This document shows positions 9,344 to 17,922 of a stretch of DNA of 64,000 nucleotides, one piece after another. The stretch comes from Clostridium_AI sp964409685 (GTDB taxonomy: Bacteria > Bacillota > Clostridia > Lachnospirales > Lachnospiraceae), in assembly GCA_964409685.1 (NCBI GenBank), contig CAYPEJ010000004.1, positions 115,278 through 179,277 on the forward strand. The letters run 5' to 3'. Below the pieces are notes generated by a model. It was not told where the DNA came from, made no database searches, and worked only from the letters and a program-made list of their open reading frames with translations. Each line of letters begins with the position of its first letter. Position 1 is the stretch's first letter. A program made the position numbers and the translations under genes.

Positions 9344-10084
9344 ATGATAGAACAAGGTAAATTTTTAGAAATGTTAAAAGAAATTATGGAGATTGCAAAG
9401 GTTCAAAATAACCGCATTTCCAAAGATGAATTAGCAAAATTACTTGGTGAAGTAGAACTTTCTGAAGAACAATTACAAGCTGTGTATGCATATCTTGCAG
9501 AAAATAGAATCGAAGTAGAAGGCTTTGTTTACATTCCACCAAAAAAGGAAGTTGAGATTCCGGAGGAAGAAAAAGTAACAGAAGAAGATTCTAAATTTTT
9601 AAAGATGTATAAAGAAGAACTACAAGATGTAGAGCGATTAGACCAGGTGGAAAAAGAAAGATATTTAAAAGAAGCCGCTGCGGGAAATGAAGAAAGCAAA
9701 CAACATCTAATGAATGGATATTTACACGATGTTGTTACAATTGTGCAAAAATACAAAAACAAAGGTGTTACAGTAGAAGACTTGATTCAAGAAGGAAATA
9801 TGGGATTAATTATGGCGGTGAATGCATTACCATCTGCCGAAGAAGTGACAGAAGAGTACATTGTAAATGCCATTGAACAATCCATTATTGCAGCGATAGA
9901 CGAGATTGCAAATGAAGAATCCGAAGAAGATACCATCGTAGCAAAAGCAAATTTAATTCGCGAAGCTGCAAAATATCTGGAAGAAGACTATGGACATGCA
10001 CCATCTGTAGAAGAACTTGAAAAATATACAAAGATTTCACAAACAGAAATTCGTGATATTTTGAATTTATCCAAAGAGAAATAG
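9344..10084 (+). CDS. Sigma-70-like protein lacking region 4
   Basis: A 246-residue protein whose middle reads like sigma-70 regions 1.2 to 2.2 (YLKEAAAGNEESKQHLMNGYLHDVV, then VEDLIQEGNMGLIMAV). Its end reads like region 3 (AAKYLEEDYGHAPSVEELEKYT). The N-terminal 60 residues resemble region 1.1. Where region 2.3-2.4 should carry aromatic residues for melting the -10 element there is only EEYIVNAIEQSIIAAIDE, and region 4 is missing altogether. It may bind core polymerase without recognising promoters. It starts 46 bp after the lipoprotein gene, possibly in the same transcript. Confidence 0.65.
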   Translation: MIEQGKFLEMLKEIMEIAKVQNNRISKDELAKLLGEVELSEEQLQAVYAYLAENRIEVEGFVYIPPKKEVEIPEEEKVTEEDSKFLKMYKEELQDVERLDQVEKERYLKEAAAGNEESKQHLMNGYLHDVVTIVQKYKNKGVTVEDLIQEGNMGLIMAVNALPSAEEVTEEYIVNAIEQSIIAAIDEIANEESEEDTIVAKANLIREAAKYLEEDYGHAPSVEELEKYTKISQTEIRDILNLSKEK

Positions 10085-10123
10085 AACAAATTAGAGATAC
10101 AAAATTTGCGAAACTGGAAATAC

Positions 10124-10152
10124 TTGTATTCTAACAACAAGTAGCATATAAT
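10124..10152 (+). promoter_or_regulatory. Promoter of the hydG leader
   Basis: TTGTAT (10124-10129) and TATAAT (10147-10152) have a 17-bp spacer. Transcription from about 10158 would give a leader of roughly 260 nt before the first gene at 10421. Confidence 0.75.
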
Positions 10153-10157
10153 ACAAG

Positions 10158-10420
10158 AGTAAATGAATTTAACATTTGGTACTAGGGGGTTGCCCGTAGT
10201 GCGAAATCGTGAATAATTCATCTTTTCTGAATACTTAAGGTTCGCCTGAGTGTAAGAATAAGAGGTGATATCTTGTATGATGCAGTGGAAGTAGATTTGA
10301 TACAAGAAGAAACTGTGTATTCTGGAAGGAAAGAGTACGCAGTTTTTTTCTGCATATATTGCATTGCACATACAAAATGAAGCTCCATTATTGATTGCAA
10401 CGAAAGTGAGGTAGGCATGG
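10158..10420 (+). ncRNA. Structured leader RNA (candidate riboswitch/attenuator) of TM1266-hydG
   Basis: The untranslated leader holds several helices: ACTA/TAGT with GGG/CCC near 10180-10200, a GG-TTCG-CC hairpin near 10240, TCTTGTAT (10271-10278) paired with ATACAAGA (10300-10307), then a strong intrinsic terminator (10311-10349). The gene begins 71 nt after the terminator, so read-through must be regulated. I could not match it to a riboswitch class I know. The reading frames crossing this region look like noise. Confidence 0.6.
10311..10349 (+). terminator. Attenuator-type terminator in the hydG leader
   Basis: A 13-bp stem (10311-10323 with 10332-10344, two G-U pairs) with an 8-nt loop merges into a run of seven Ts. 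No gene precedes it on this transcript, so it probably acts as the regulated terminator. Confidence 0.85.
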
Positions 10421-10678
10421 ATGGAAACAAAAATAGCGTTAATAGGAATCATTGTAGAAGAAACAAAGGCAGTAGAACGAGTCAATCAACTACTACATGA
10501 ACACGCACAGTACATAGTTGGAAGGATGGGACTTCCATACAAAGAGAAAAATGTTCATATCATTTCCGTTGTAATCGACGCACCAGAGACCGTAATTAGT
10601 AGTTTGTCTGGAAAATTAGGAATGTTGGAAGGCATATCCGTAAAAAGTGTTCAGACCAAGACGAGAAAATCAAGGTAA
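10421..10678 (+). CDS. TM1266-type iron-only hydrogenase system regulator (ACT-like)
   Basis: An 85-residue protein with the pattern of the TM1266 family: a small ACT-like fold commonly encoded beside [FeFe]-hydrogenase maturation genes and described as a putative regulator. Visible hallmarks are KIALIGIIVEE at the start, VGRMGLPYKEKNVHIISVVID in the middle and SGKLGMLEGISVKSVQTK at the end. The ribosome site GTGAGGT lies about 8 bp upstream. hydG follows after 13 bp, so it is the first gene of a two-gene operon under the attenuated leader. Confidence 0.8.
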   Translation: METKIALIGIIVEETKAVERVNQLLHEHAQYIVGRMGLPYKEKNVHIISVVIDAPETVISSLSGKLGMLEGISVKSVQTKTRKSR

Positions 10679-10691
10679 AGGAGCATGGAAA

Positions 10692-12110
10692 ATGTATAAC
10701 ATGATGTCAGCGAAAGCAGAGGAATTTATCGACCATCAAGAGATTTTGGACACTCTTCAATATGCGGAGGAAAATAAGCATAACAAAGAATTAATCGAAA
10801 GCATTTTAGAAAAAGCAAAGGAATGCAAAGGATTAAGTCACAAGGAAGCATTGGTGTTGTTAGATTGTGATTTAGAAGAACAAAATCAAAAGATCTATGA
10901 GTTAGCAATGGAGATTAAGCAAAAATTTTATGGCAATCGAATTGTTATGTTTGCCCCTTTGTATTTGTCTAACTATTGTATCAACAGCTGTGTATACTGT
11001 CCTTATCACGTAAAGAACAAGCATATTTGCCGTAAGAAATTAACACAAGAGGAAATCAAGCAAGAAGTGATTGCACTACAAGACATGGGGCATAAAAGAC
11101 TTGCTTTGGAGACAGGAGAAGACCCTATTAATAACCCAATTGAGTATGTATTAGACAGCATTAAAACGATTTATAGTATCAAGCACAAAAATGGTGCAAT
11201 CCGTCGTGTCAATGTAAATATCGCCGCAACAACCGTAGAAAATTATCGAAAATTAAAAGATGCAGGAATCGGAACATACATCTTATTCCAAGAAACTTAT
11301 CATAAAGAAAATTATGAAAAGTTGCATCCAGCAGGACCAAAACACGATTACGCCTACCACACAGAAGCAATGGATCGTGCCATGGAAGGTGGTATCGACG
11401 ATGTTGGGTTAGGTGTTCTATTTGGGCTAAATATGTATCGTTATGATTTTACAGGACTTCTTATGCACGCAGAACACCTCGAAGCATATAAAGGCGTTGG
11501 ACCACACACCATCAGTGTTCCAAGAATCCGACATGCAGACGATATTGACCCAGATGAATTTACCGATGCCATCAACGATGATATTTTTGCAAAAATAGTT
11601 GCTGTTTTACGTGTCGCAGTACCATACACAGGATTAATCATTTCCACAAGAGAATCTGTAAAATCCAGAGAACGTGTGTTGAAATATGGGGTATCTCAGA
11701 TTAGCGGTGGCTCTCGTACCAGTGTTGGCGGTTATGTAGAGGAAGAACCAGAAGAAGAAAATTCAGCCCAATTTGACGTAAATGACAATAGAACCTTAGA
11801 TGAAGTAGTCAATTGGCTTCTAGAACTAGGCTATGTTCCAAGTTTCTGCACTGCATGTTATCGAGAAGGACGTACTGGTGATCGATTTATGCAACTTGTA
11901 AAATCAGGACAGATTGCCAATTGTTGTTTACCAAATGCTTTGATGACTTTGCAAGAATATTTACAAGATTATGCGTCAACGAATACGAAAGAAAAGGGCG
12001 ATTTGGTTATACAAAAAGAAATCCAAAATATAACAAATCCCCTTGTCTGTCAAAGAACCAAAGAAAAAATTGAAAAGATTATCCAAGGAGAAAGAGACTT
12101 CAGATTCTAA
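10692..12110 (+). CDS. hydG: [FeFe]-hydrogenase maturase HydG (radical SAM)
   Basis: Radical SAM tyrosine lyase that makes the CO and CN ligands for the hydrogenase H-cluster. The 472-residue protein has the radical SAM CxxxCxxC at C96, C100 and C103 (NYCINSCVYCPYH) and the second-cluster motif near the C-terminus (FCTACYREGRTGDRF, with a later NCC). The start at 10692 is preferred because GGAG at 10680-10683 is well spaced; an upstream in-frame ATG would overlap the previous gene. hydE, hydF and the hydrogenase itself are not in the window. Confidence 0.95.
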   Translation: MYNMMSAKAEEFIDHQEILDTLQYAEENKHNKELIESILEKAKECKGLSHKEALVLLDCDLEEQNQKIYELAMEIKQKFYGNRIVMFAPLYLSNYCINSCVYCPYHVKNKHICRKKLTQEEIKQEVIALQDMGHKRLALETGEDPINNPIEYVLDSIKTIYSIKHKNGAIRRVNVNIAATTVENYRKLKDAGIGTYILFQETYHKENYEKLHPAGPKHDYAYHTEAMDRAMEGGIDDVGLGVLFGLNMYRYDFTGLLMHAEHLEAYKGVGPHTISVPRIRHADDIDPDEFTDAINDDIFAKIVAVLRVAVPYTGLIISTRESVKSRERVLKYGVSQISGGSRTSVGGYVEEEPEEENSAQFDVNDNRTLDEVVNWLLELGYVPSFCTACYREGRTGDRFMQLVKSGQIANCCLPNALMTLQEYLQDYASTNTKEKGDLVIQKEIQNITNPLVCQRTKEKIEKIIQGERDFRF

Positions 12111-12152
12111 CAAAGTCCCTTGCATCAAGGGTTTGCTTGTTATACAGTTGTA

Positions 12153-12200
12153 GTACAATATATAGTAAATGGAATTAATGGAAATACTATATCTAGTATT
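12153..12200 (+). promoter_or_regulatory. Two NrdR boxes upstream of nrdD
   Basis: Box 1 core CAATATATAGT (12156-12166) fits the NrdR core CWATATATWGT fully; box 2 core CTATATCTAGT (12187-12197) has one mismatch. Their starts are 31 bp apart, three helical turns, the classic NrdR spacing. They lie just upstream of the -35 element, so repression of nrdD by NrdR with dATP is expected. Confidence 0.8.
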
Positions 12201-12205
12201 TGCCC

Positions 12206-12234
12206 TAGACAACCAAATTCGATTATGTTATAAT
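12206..12234 (+). promoter_or_regulatory. nrdD promoter
   Basis: TAGACA (12206-12211), a 17-bp spacer and TATAAT (12229-12234). The start point near 12241 falls inside a stem-loop (AAAAAGCTG at 12237-12245 with CAGCTTTTT at 12276-12284), so the 5' end of the mRNA would carry a hairpin followed by Ts. This could stabilise or attenuate the message. Confidence 0.7.
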
Positions 12235-12348
12235 TCAAAAAGCTGTTTCGGTAACTTAATTTAAAAGTTTATGAGCAGCTTTTTATGCGTCATACACAAA
12301 ATATAGTATAGTGTGGCGTACATAAATAGAGAGAGAGGCTTGGATAGA

Positions 12349-14475
12349 ATGAAAGTAATTAAAAGAGACGGAAGAGTAGTTGATTATGATAGAAATAAAA
12401 TATTAGTTGCGATTCGTAAGGCAAATATCGAAGTGGAAGAATGCGAAAAAGCATCTGATCAAAAAATTGAAGACATTATTGCAAGCATTGAAAATCTGAA
12501 TGTAGACACGATGCAGGTAGAAGATATTCAAGATATCATTGAGCAAAAACTCATGGCAGAAGGTAAATTTGTTTTAGCCAAGACCTATATTATATATAGA
12601 TACAGAAGAGAATTGGTTCGTAAAGCGAATACAACAGATGAATCCATTTTAAGTCTGATTCAAAATCGTAATAAAGAAGTTATGGAAGAAAACTCCAATA
12701 AGAATGCAGTCATTGCCTCCACACAAAGAGACTTAATCGCAGGAGAAGTATCCAAAGACTTAACAAAACGTCTGTTACTACCAGAAAAAGTATCAAAAGC
12801 ACACGAAGAAGGTGTCATTCATTTCCATGATGCAGATTATTTCTTACAACCGATATTTAACTGCTGTTTAATTAACATCAAAGACATGTTGGACAACGGT
12901 ACCGTTATGAACGGAAAACTAATTGAAAGTCCAAAAAGCTTTCAAGTCGCATGTACCGTTATGACACAAATTATTTCCGCTGTAGCCAGCAGCCAATACG
13001 GTGGACAATCTGTAGATGTTCGCCATTTAGGAAAATATTTAAGAAAAAGTAGAGAAAAATACAGAAAACACTACACAGAAAAGTATGGTGACCAAATTTC
13101 TCCTGAACTAATGGACCAATTTATCCACGATCGTTTAATGGATGAATTAAAATCAGGCGTTCAAACCATTCAGTATCAAATCAATACCTTGATGACAACA
13201 AATGGACAATCTCCGTTTGTCACACTATTTTTAAACTTAGATCCAACAGACGAATATATTGAGGAAAATGCATTAATTGTAGAAGAGATTTTAAGACAAC
13301 GTTTAGAGGGAATTAAAAATGAAAAAGGTGTATTCGTTACACCAGCATTTCCAAAGTTAATCTATGTATTGGATGAGCACAACTGCTTAAAGGGTGGAAA
13401 ATACGATTACATCACAAAACTAGCAGTGAAATGTTCCTCAAAACGATTATATCCAGATTACATTTCTGCCAAGAAAATGCGTGAAAATTATGAAGGAAAT
13501 GTATTTAGTTGCATGGGATGTAGAAGTTTCTTATCTCCATGGAAAGATGAAAATGGAAACTATAAATTTGAAGGAAGATTCAACCAAGGAGTCGTAAGTC
13601 TTAACTTACCTCAGATTGGTATTGTGGCAGAAGGGGACGAAGAACAATTCTGGCAGATCTTAGAGGAAAGATTAGCACTTTGCTTTGAGGCATTGATGTA
13701 TCGTCACAGTTCCTTAGAAGGAGTTTCATCGGATGTAAGTCCAATTCACTGGCAGTATGGTGCCATTGCAAGATTGGAAAAAGGTGAGAAGATTGATAAG
13801 TTGCTACATGATGGATATTCCACGATTTCACTTGGATATATTGGATTGTATGAAGTAACGAAGTTAATGACGGGAGTAAGTCATACAGAACCAAAAGGTA
13901 CAGAATTTGCATTAAAATTAATGAATCGTTTAAGAAGAGCGACAGATACATGGAAGGAAGAAACTGGATTAGGTTTTGGACTTTATGGGACACCAGCGGA
14001 ATCTCTATGTTATCGATTTGCAGAGATTGATAAGAGAAAGTTTGGGTCTATTAAAGATATTACGGACAAAGGGTATTATACGAACTCTTATCATGTGGAT
14101 GTACGTGAGAAGATTGATGCATTTAGCAAGTTTACATTTGAAAGTCAGTTCCAGGTGATTTCATCTGGTGGGGCGATTTCTTATGTAGAGATTCCGAATA
14201 TGAGAAATAACTTAGAGGCATTGGAAGATATCGTGAGGTTCATTTATGATAATATCCAGTACGCAGAGTTTAATACCAAGTCGGATTATTGTCATTGCTG
14301 TGGATTTGATGGAGAGATTATGATTAACGAAGACTTTGAGTGGGAGTGTCCACAGTGCCATAATAAGGATCATAATAAGATGAATGTGACGAGAAGAACA
14401 TGCGGATATCTTGGGGAGAACTTCTGGAATGCAGGGAAGACGAAGGAGATAAAGGCTAGGGTGTTGCATGTGTAG
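12349..14475 (+). CDS. nrdD: Anaerobic (class III) ribonucleoside-triphosphate reductase
   Basis: Makes deoxynucleotides without oxygen using a glycyl radical. The 708-residue protein begins with an ATP-cone (VIKRDGRVVDYDRNKILVAI, residues 2-90). A zinc site near the C-terminus has two Cys pairs (CHCCGF and CPQCH), and the glycyl radical loop is RRTCGYLG. ATG at 12349 is chosen over an upstream GTG because GAGAGAGG precedes it and the ATP-cone starts there. Its activase gene nrdG, usually adjacent, is 23.7 kb downstream at 38221. NrdR boxes control it. Confidence 0.97.
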   Translation: MKVIKRDGRVVDYDRNKILVAIRKANIEVEECEKASDQKIEDIIASIENLNVDTMQVEDIQDIIEQKLMAEGKFVLAKTYIIYRYRRELVRKANTTDESILSLIQNRNKEVMEENSNKNAVIASTQRDLIAGEVSKDLTKRLLLPEKVSKAHEEGVIHFHDADYFLQPIFNCCLINIKDMLDNGTVMNGKLIESPKSFQVACTVMTQIISAVASSQYGGQSVDVRHLGKYLRKSREKYRKHYTEKYGDQISPELMDQFIHDRLMDELKSGVQTIQYQINTLMTTNGQSPFVTLFLNLDPTDEYIEENALIVEEILRQRLEGIKNEKGVFVTPAFPKLIYVLDEHNCLKGGKYDYITKLAVKCSSKRLYPDYISAKKMRENYEGNVFSCMGCRSFLSPWKDENGNYKFEGRFNQGVVSLNLPQIGIVAEGDEEQFWQILEERLALCFEALMYRHSSLEGVSSDVSPIHWQYGAIARLEKGEKIDKLLHDGYSTISLGYIGLYEVTKLMTGVSHTEPKGTEFALKLMNRLRRATDTWKEETGLGFGLYGTPAESLCYRFAEIDKRKFGSIKDITDKGYYTNSYHVDVREKIDAFSKFTFESQFQVISSGGAISYVEIPNMRNNLEALEDIVRFIYDNIQYAEFNTKSDYCHCCGFDGEIMINEDFEWECPQCHNKDHNKMNVTRRTCGYLGENFWNAGKTKEIKARVLHV

Positions 14476-14829
14476 AGGGAAAAATGTTCTTGTAAATCTT
14501 AAAATGTAAATGAATAAGAAAAATGTAATTGAAATCAACGTATAAATTCAAAAATGAAAATATAGTTGAAATCTGCTCTTTCTTACAAAAGAACATTAAA
14601 AAAGATAGGCAGAAATCTAGAAAGGTTTCTGTCCGTCTTTTTCGATTAAGAAAATTATGAAAAATTACAGAAAATGACAAAAAACTAGTTGCTATGTAAT
14701 ATAGTTAATGATAAGTGTTTTATAGATTAAATTTTGCTTTTGAAATAACTTAAATTAGCTAACAGTACATATTTTATCTCATCTAGCTTAATAATTAGGT
14801 GAAATAATATTAAAGAAAAGAGGAACGTT
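14476..14829. other. Gene-free stretch after nrdD
   Basis: 354 bp with no credible gene. It contains the nrdD terminator (14601-14642) and an AT-rich approach to the DUF262 gene. The section 14546-14617 resembles 16052-16113 on the far side of that gene, forming an imperfect direct repeat. Confidence 0.6.
14601..14642 (+). terminator. nrdD terminator
   Basis: A 15-bp stem (14601-14615 with 14626-14640, one mismatch and two G-U pairs) has a 10-nt loop and ends in a T tract. Confidence 0.85.
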
Positions 14830-16008
14830 ATGAAGTACATTATGGGATTTTCTTTTGACTCAAGACCAATTCAAACACTAATGAATCAAATAAAAAATGT
14901 AAAGCGTGAAGGAATTGATTTAAGACCATCATATCAGAGAGGATACATTTGGAGTTCGGATTTTAAAGATAAACTGATATATAGCATAATTAAAGGGTAT
15001 CCAATTGGTAATATAAGTTTAAGAATTCGTTCCGATAAAAATGAGAAAGGTGCAACACAGGAAGTAGTAGATGGACAGCAACGCTTAACAACAATATTGA
15101 ATTTTATAAATGGTACATATGTAATACAAAGTGATATGTCTCGTACTATTATTGAACATATTATAGACTATCTTTCTGATGAACAAGATAATCGTTTGGA
15201 AAAATTAAAGAAAAGACTAAAAAGTAAAGGTAAGATTATTCTAAAATGTAGTCAGTTGCCAGAAACTATTATGGATAAAATTCAGGCATATAATGTTTCT
15301 ATAACTAATATTACCAATGCGGACGATGACGAAATTACACTTTATTTTCGTTATTTACAAAATCAAGAAAGATTAAGAGCAGGAGAGATACTCAATTCAT
15401 TACCTGAAACTAAATTGCAGAAATATATTGATCAGATAACGAATAAGAATAATTTATTAAAAAAGTTATCTTTTCCTGATGAGCGAAAACAATTTGACAG
15501 ATTATTTTTTAGTATTTTAGGTTTGTTAGATGGGCAAATAAGTTTTGGTGTTGTTGATAAAGCTGTTATGAAATATGCATCTGAATGTAAAGGGTTAAAT
15601 GAAGATAGCATTAATATGGTGGAGAATCTTATAAAACAGCTAAATGCCATTTCGGATGATGAGGATATACCAATAAATTATGTGAAATATAATGCAAGAG
15701 CAATGAAGTTTCTACTTTTGTTAATTGCATATGGATTTGTAGATTTCTCTCAAAATACGAAAAATAAATTAAAAAAATTAGATGCGATTAATAAAAAGCT
15801 ATCATCTTTTAGCTCTGCTAAAGCAGATAGCGTAAATGAAGCATTTCAAGGATTTTCTGTTGGGGTAATAGAAGAATATAGATTATTAGCATTGATTTCT
15901 AAAGGCGGTCAAACTCAAAAGAGAGTAAAAAATAGAATGCAAATATTGGCGTATTATGTAAATGATTTTGATAACAAAACCCAGCCATCGGGTATTGAGC
16001 CAGTGTAA
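14830..16008 (+). CDS. DUF262 (GmrS/ParB-nuclease-like) protein, stand-alone
   Basis: A 392-residue protein with an N-terminal DUF262 domain: LRPSYQRGYIW (31-41), GYPIGNISL, then the diagnostic VVDGQQRLTTI (80-89). DUF262 is the NTP-hydrolysing ParB-fold domain of type IV restriction enzymes such as GmrSD. The usual DUF1524 HNH nuclease partner is absent here, and the C-terminal half is helical and unrecognised. AGAGGAACG precedes the ATG. It lies at the head of an island with transposons and a PtuAB pair, so a defence role is plausible but inferred. Confidence 0.75.
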   Translation: MKYIMGFSFDSRPIQTLMNQIKNVKREGIDLRPSYQRGYIWSSDFKDKLIYSIIKGYPIGNISLRIRSDKNEKGATQEVVDGQQRLTTILNFINGTYVIQSDMSRTIIEHIIDYLSDEQDNRLEKLKKRLKSKGKIILKCSQLPETIMDKIQAYNVSITNITNADDDEITLYFRYLQNQERLRAGEILNSLPETKLQKYIDQITNKNNLLKKLSFPDERKQFDRLFFSILGLLDGQISFGVVDKAVMKYASECKGLNEDSINMVENLIKQLNAISDDEDIPINYVKYNARAMKFLLLLIAYGFVDFSQNTKNKLKKLDAINKKLSSFSSAKADSVNEAFQGFSVGVIEEYRLLALISKGGQTQKRVKNRMQILAYYVNDFDNKTQPSGIEPV

Positions 16009-16296
16009 TTATTGTACATAAAATCATTTTTTAGAGGTTTGTAAAACAAAAATTCAAATGTAGTTGAAATTAATTTTATGCTACTAGAGAATCATTAAAA
16101 GGTGGGCAGAAATAAAATGGTTCCTATGTCAAGGACACAATAAAAAGAGGGCTAAGCTGTTATCTTCAAGAGGTGACTTCGATATTGTTTCGGAGTCATC
16201 TTTTTTACACCCTCGAGGTGAATATCAAAGATGTCAGTTAGTTTGGGTTAATAAGAAAAGTTCCGTTTTAATCTGTACCAAAACTTGACATAGTAC
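16009..16296. other. Gene-free stretch left of the IS256-like element
   Basis: It holds a degenerate copy of the nrdD 3' region (16052-16113), a terminator-like hairpin (16168-16206), and the 8-bp target copy CATAGTAC (16289-16296). Phrases such as CTATGTCAAGGACAC look like worn insertion-sequence ends, but I cannot assign them. Confidence 0.45.
16168..16206 (+). terminator. Terminator-like hairpin after the DUF262 gene
   Basis: AAGAGGTGACTTCGA (16168-16182) pairs with TCGGAGTCATCTT (16190-16202) and is followed by Ts. It probably ends the DUF262 transcript. Confidence 0.75.
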
Positions 16297-17879
16297 GGGT
16301 CTGTAACAAATTTTGTGTCTATGCTAATAAATGGTTCCTGCTTGGTAAGAATTAGATATAAATCTTATAAGGAAGGAGCCTTTTATTATGGCGATAGCAA
16401 AAGAGCAATTACGACAGATTATCAAAGAAAACGACTTAAAGAGTGCTGGAGATGTTTATGCCCTGCTCAAAGACAGTTTCAAAGGACTACTTCAGGAACT
16501 TTTGGAGGCTGAGTTAGATGTTTCCCTAGGTTATGACAAAAACGAGAAACATGGCATTGAAACGGATAACAAACGAAACGGACATACTCCTAAAACAGTA
16601 AAGAGTGAGTTTGGAGAGTTCCAACTGGATATCCCAAGAGATAGAAATGGGGAGTTCGAACCAGAGATTGTACCAAAGTATTGCCGTGATATCTCAGGGA
16701 TTGAAGAGAAAGTAATTTCACTATACGCAAGAGAAATGACAACATAGTCACTGCGTGACATATAGATATTGGTGCAGAGCTTCAAGAACTCTATGGAATC
16801 CATGTATCAGCTGAGAAAGTATCTAAGATTACAGACCGTATTCTTCCAGAAATCAAGGAATGGCAGTCCAGACCACTGGAACCTATGTATCCATTTGTGT
16901 ACATGGATGCAATCCATTATAAAATCAGGGAAGATGGCAGGATTTTAAACCGTGCAGCTTATGTAGTTCTTGGTGTCACACTGGAAGGAAACAAAGATAT
17001 CTTAAGCATCACAATCGGTGCCAATGAATCCTCAAAGTTTTGGCTAGGAATGCTGAATGACTTGAAAAAACCGTGGCGTACAGGATGTCCTGTTCTTCTG
17101 CGTTGATGGGCTTCCTGGGTTCCGTGAGGAAATTGAAGCTGTTTATCCAAATGTACAGACCCAAAGGTGTATTATCCATATGTTAAGGAACAGTTTCAAA
17201 TATGTTTCTTACAAAGATTGAAAGCCGTTCGCATCTGATTTTAAAGCTGTATACAAGGCATCAAGCGAAGAAGTAGCACTTAAGGAGCTTGAAGATGATA
17301 AGGAAAAGTGGGGAAAGAAATACCCTTATGCAATCAGTAACAGGGAGTCAAACTGGGACGTTATCAGCCCATTCTTCCAGTTCAGTGATGACATCAGACG
17401 AATTATGTACACCACAAATATCATAGAAGGCGTAAACAGACAGTTTCGAAAGGTGACAAAGACCAAGAGTGTATTTCCAAGCGATACGTCTCTTGAGAAG
17501 ATGGTGTATCTGGCATCTGTTAATGTCATGAAGAAATGGAAAATGCGCTACAGGAACTGAGATCTGGTTTTAAGCCAGCTCAGCTTATTCTATGATGATA
17601 GACTAAGAACATACCTGTAACGCATAAATATACCGTCGGTAATTAAAGTATTGCCGTATGTGTATCAAATATACCCGAGGTCGGGTTTGGGCAATGCCCA
17701 AGAAAAAGAAAAGGACGCTGCCTGTATTTGTGATGCAAAAAATGCAGGCAGATTGTATTAATATCTCAGACATGGGAATACTTAAGTTAATAGCATAATT
17801 CGACAAACCGAAAATACATATCTGAGTCCTATCAAGAAGGTTCTCTTGAATTACTGGACACAAAAATGTTTACACCCTC
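16297..17879 (+). mobile_element. Decayed IS256-family insertion sequence with target duplications
   Basis: The ends form imperfect inverted repeats: the left begins GGGTCTGTAACAAA and runs to GTGTC at 16319; the right (17857-17879), read inward, begins GAGGGTGTAAACA and runs to GTGTC. The element is flanked by identical 8-bp copies of CATAGTAC at 16289-16296 and 17880-17887, the duplication length expected for IS256. The transposase inside is broken, so the copy is immobile by itself, but the intact duplications say it inserted here as a unit. Confidence 0.85.
16388..17565 (+). pseudogene. IS256-family transposase, multiply interrupted
   Basis: Joined across frames, the translation is a full mutator-type transposase. 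The first 119 residues are open (MAIAKEQLRQIIKEND... to LYAREMTT), then a TAG at about 16745. Further homology continues in shifted frames: PFVYMDAIHYK (first DDE Asp) near 16900, VDGLPGFREEIE (second Asp) near 17105, and TTNIIEGVNRQFRK (Glu) near 17420. At least two frameshifts (about 16770 and 17075) and extra stops (for example near 17220) break it. All three catalytic residues survive, so decay is recent. Confidence 0.85.
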
Positions 17880-17922
17880 CATAGTACCAATTATGTTTAA
17901 TTGATAGAATGAACCATATAAA

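Noticed and set aside
9988..10485. Minus-strand frames of 165 and 70 residues across the hydG leader
   Set aside because: They overlap the sigma-like gene end, a promoter and a terminator, and show no ribosome site.
13601..13993. 130-residue antisense frame in nrdD
   Set aside because: It lies wholly within a strongly conserved gene and its sequence is low in complexity.
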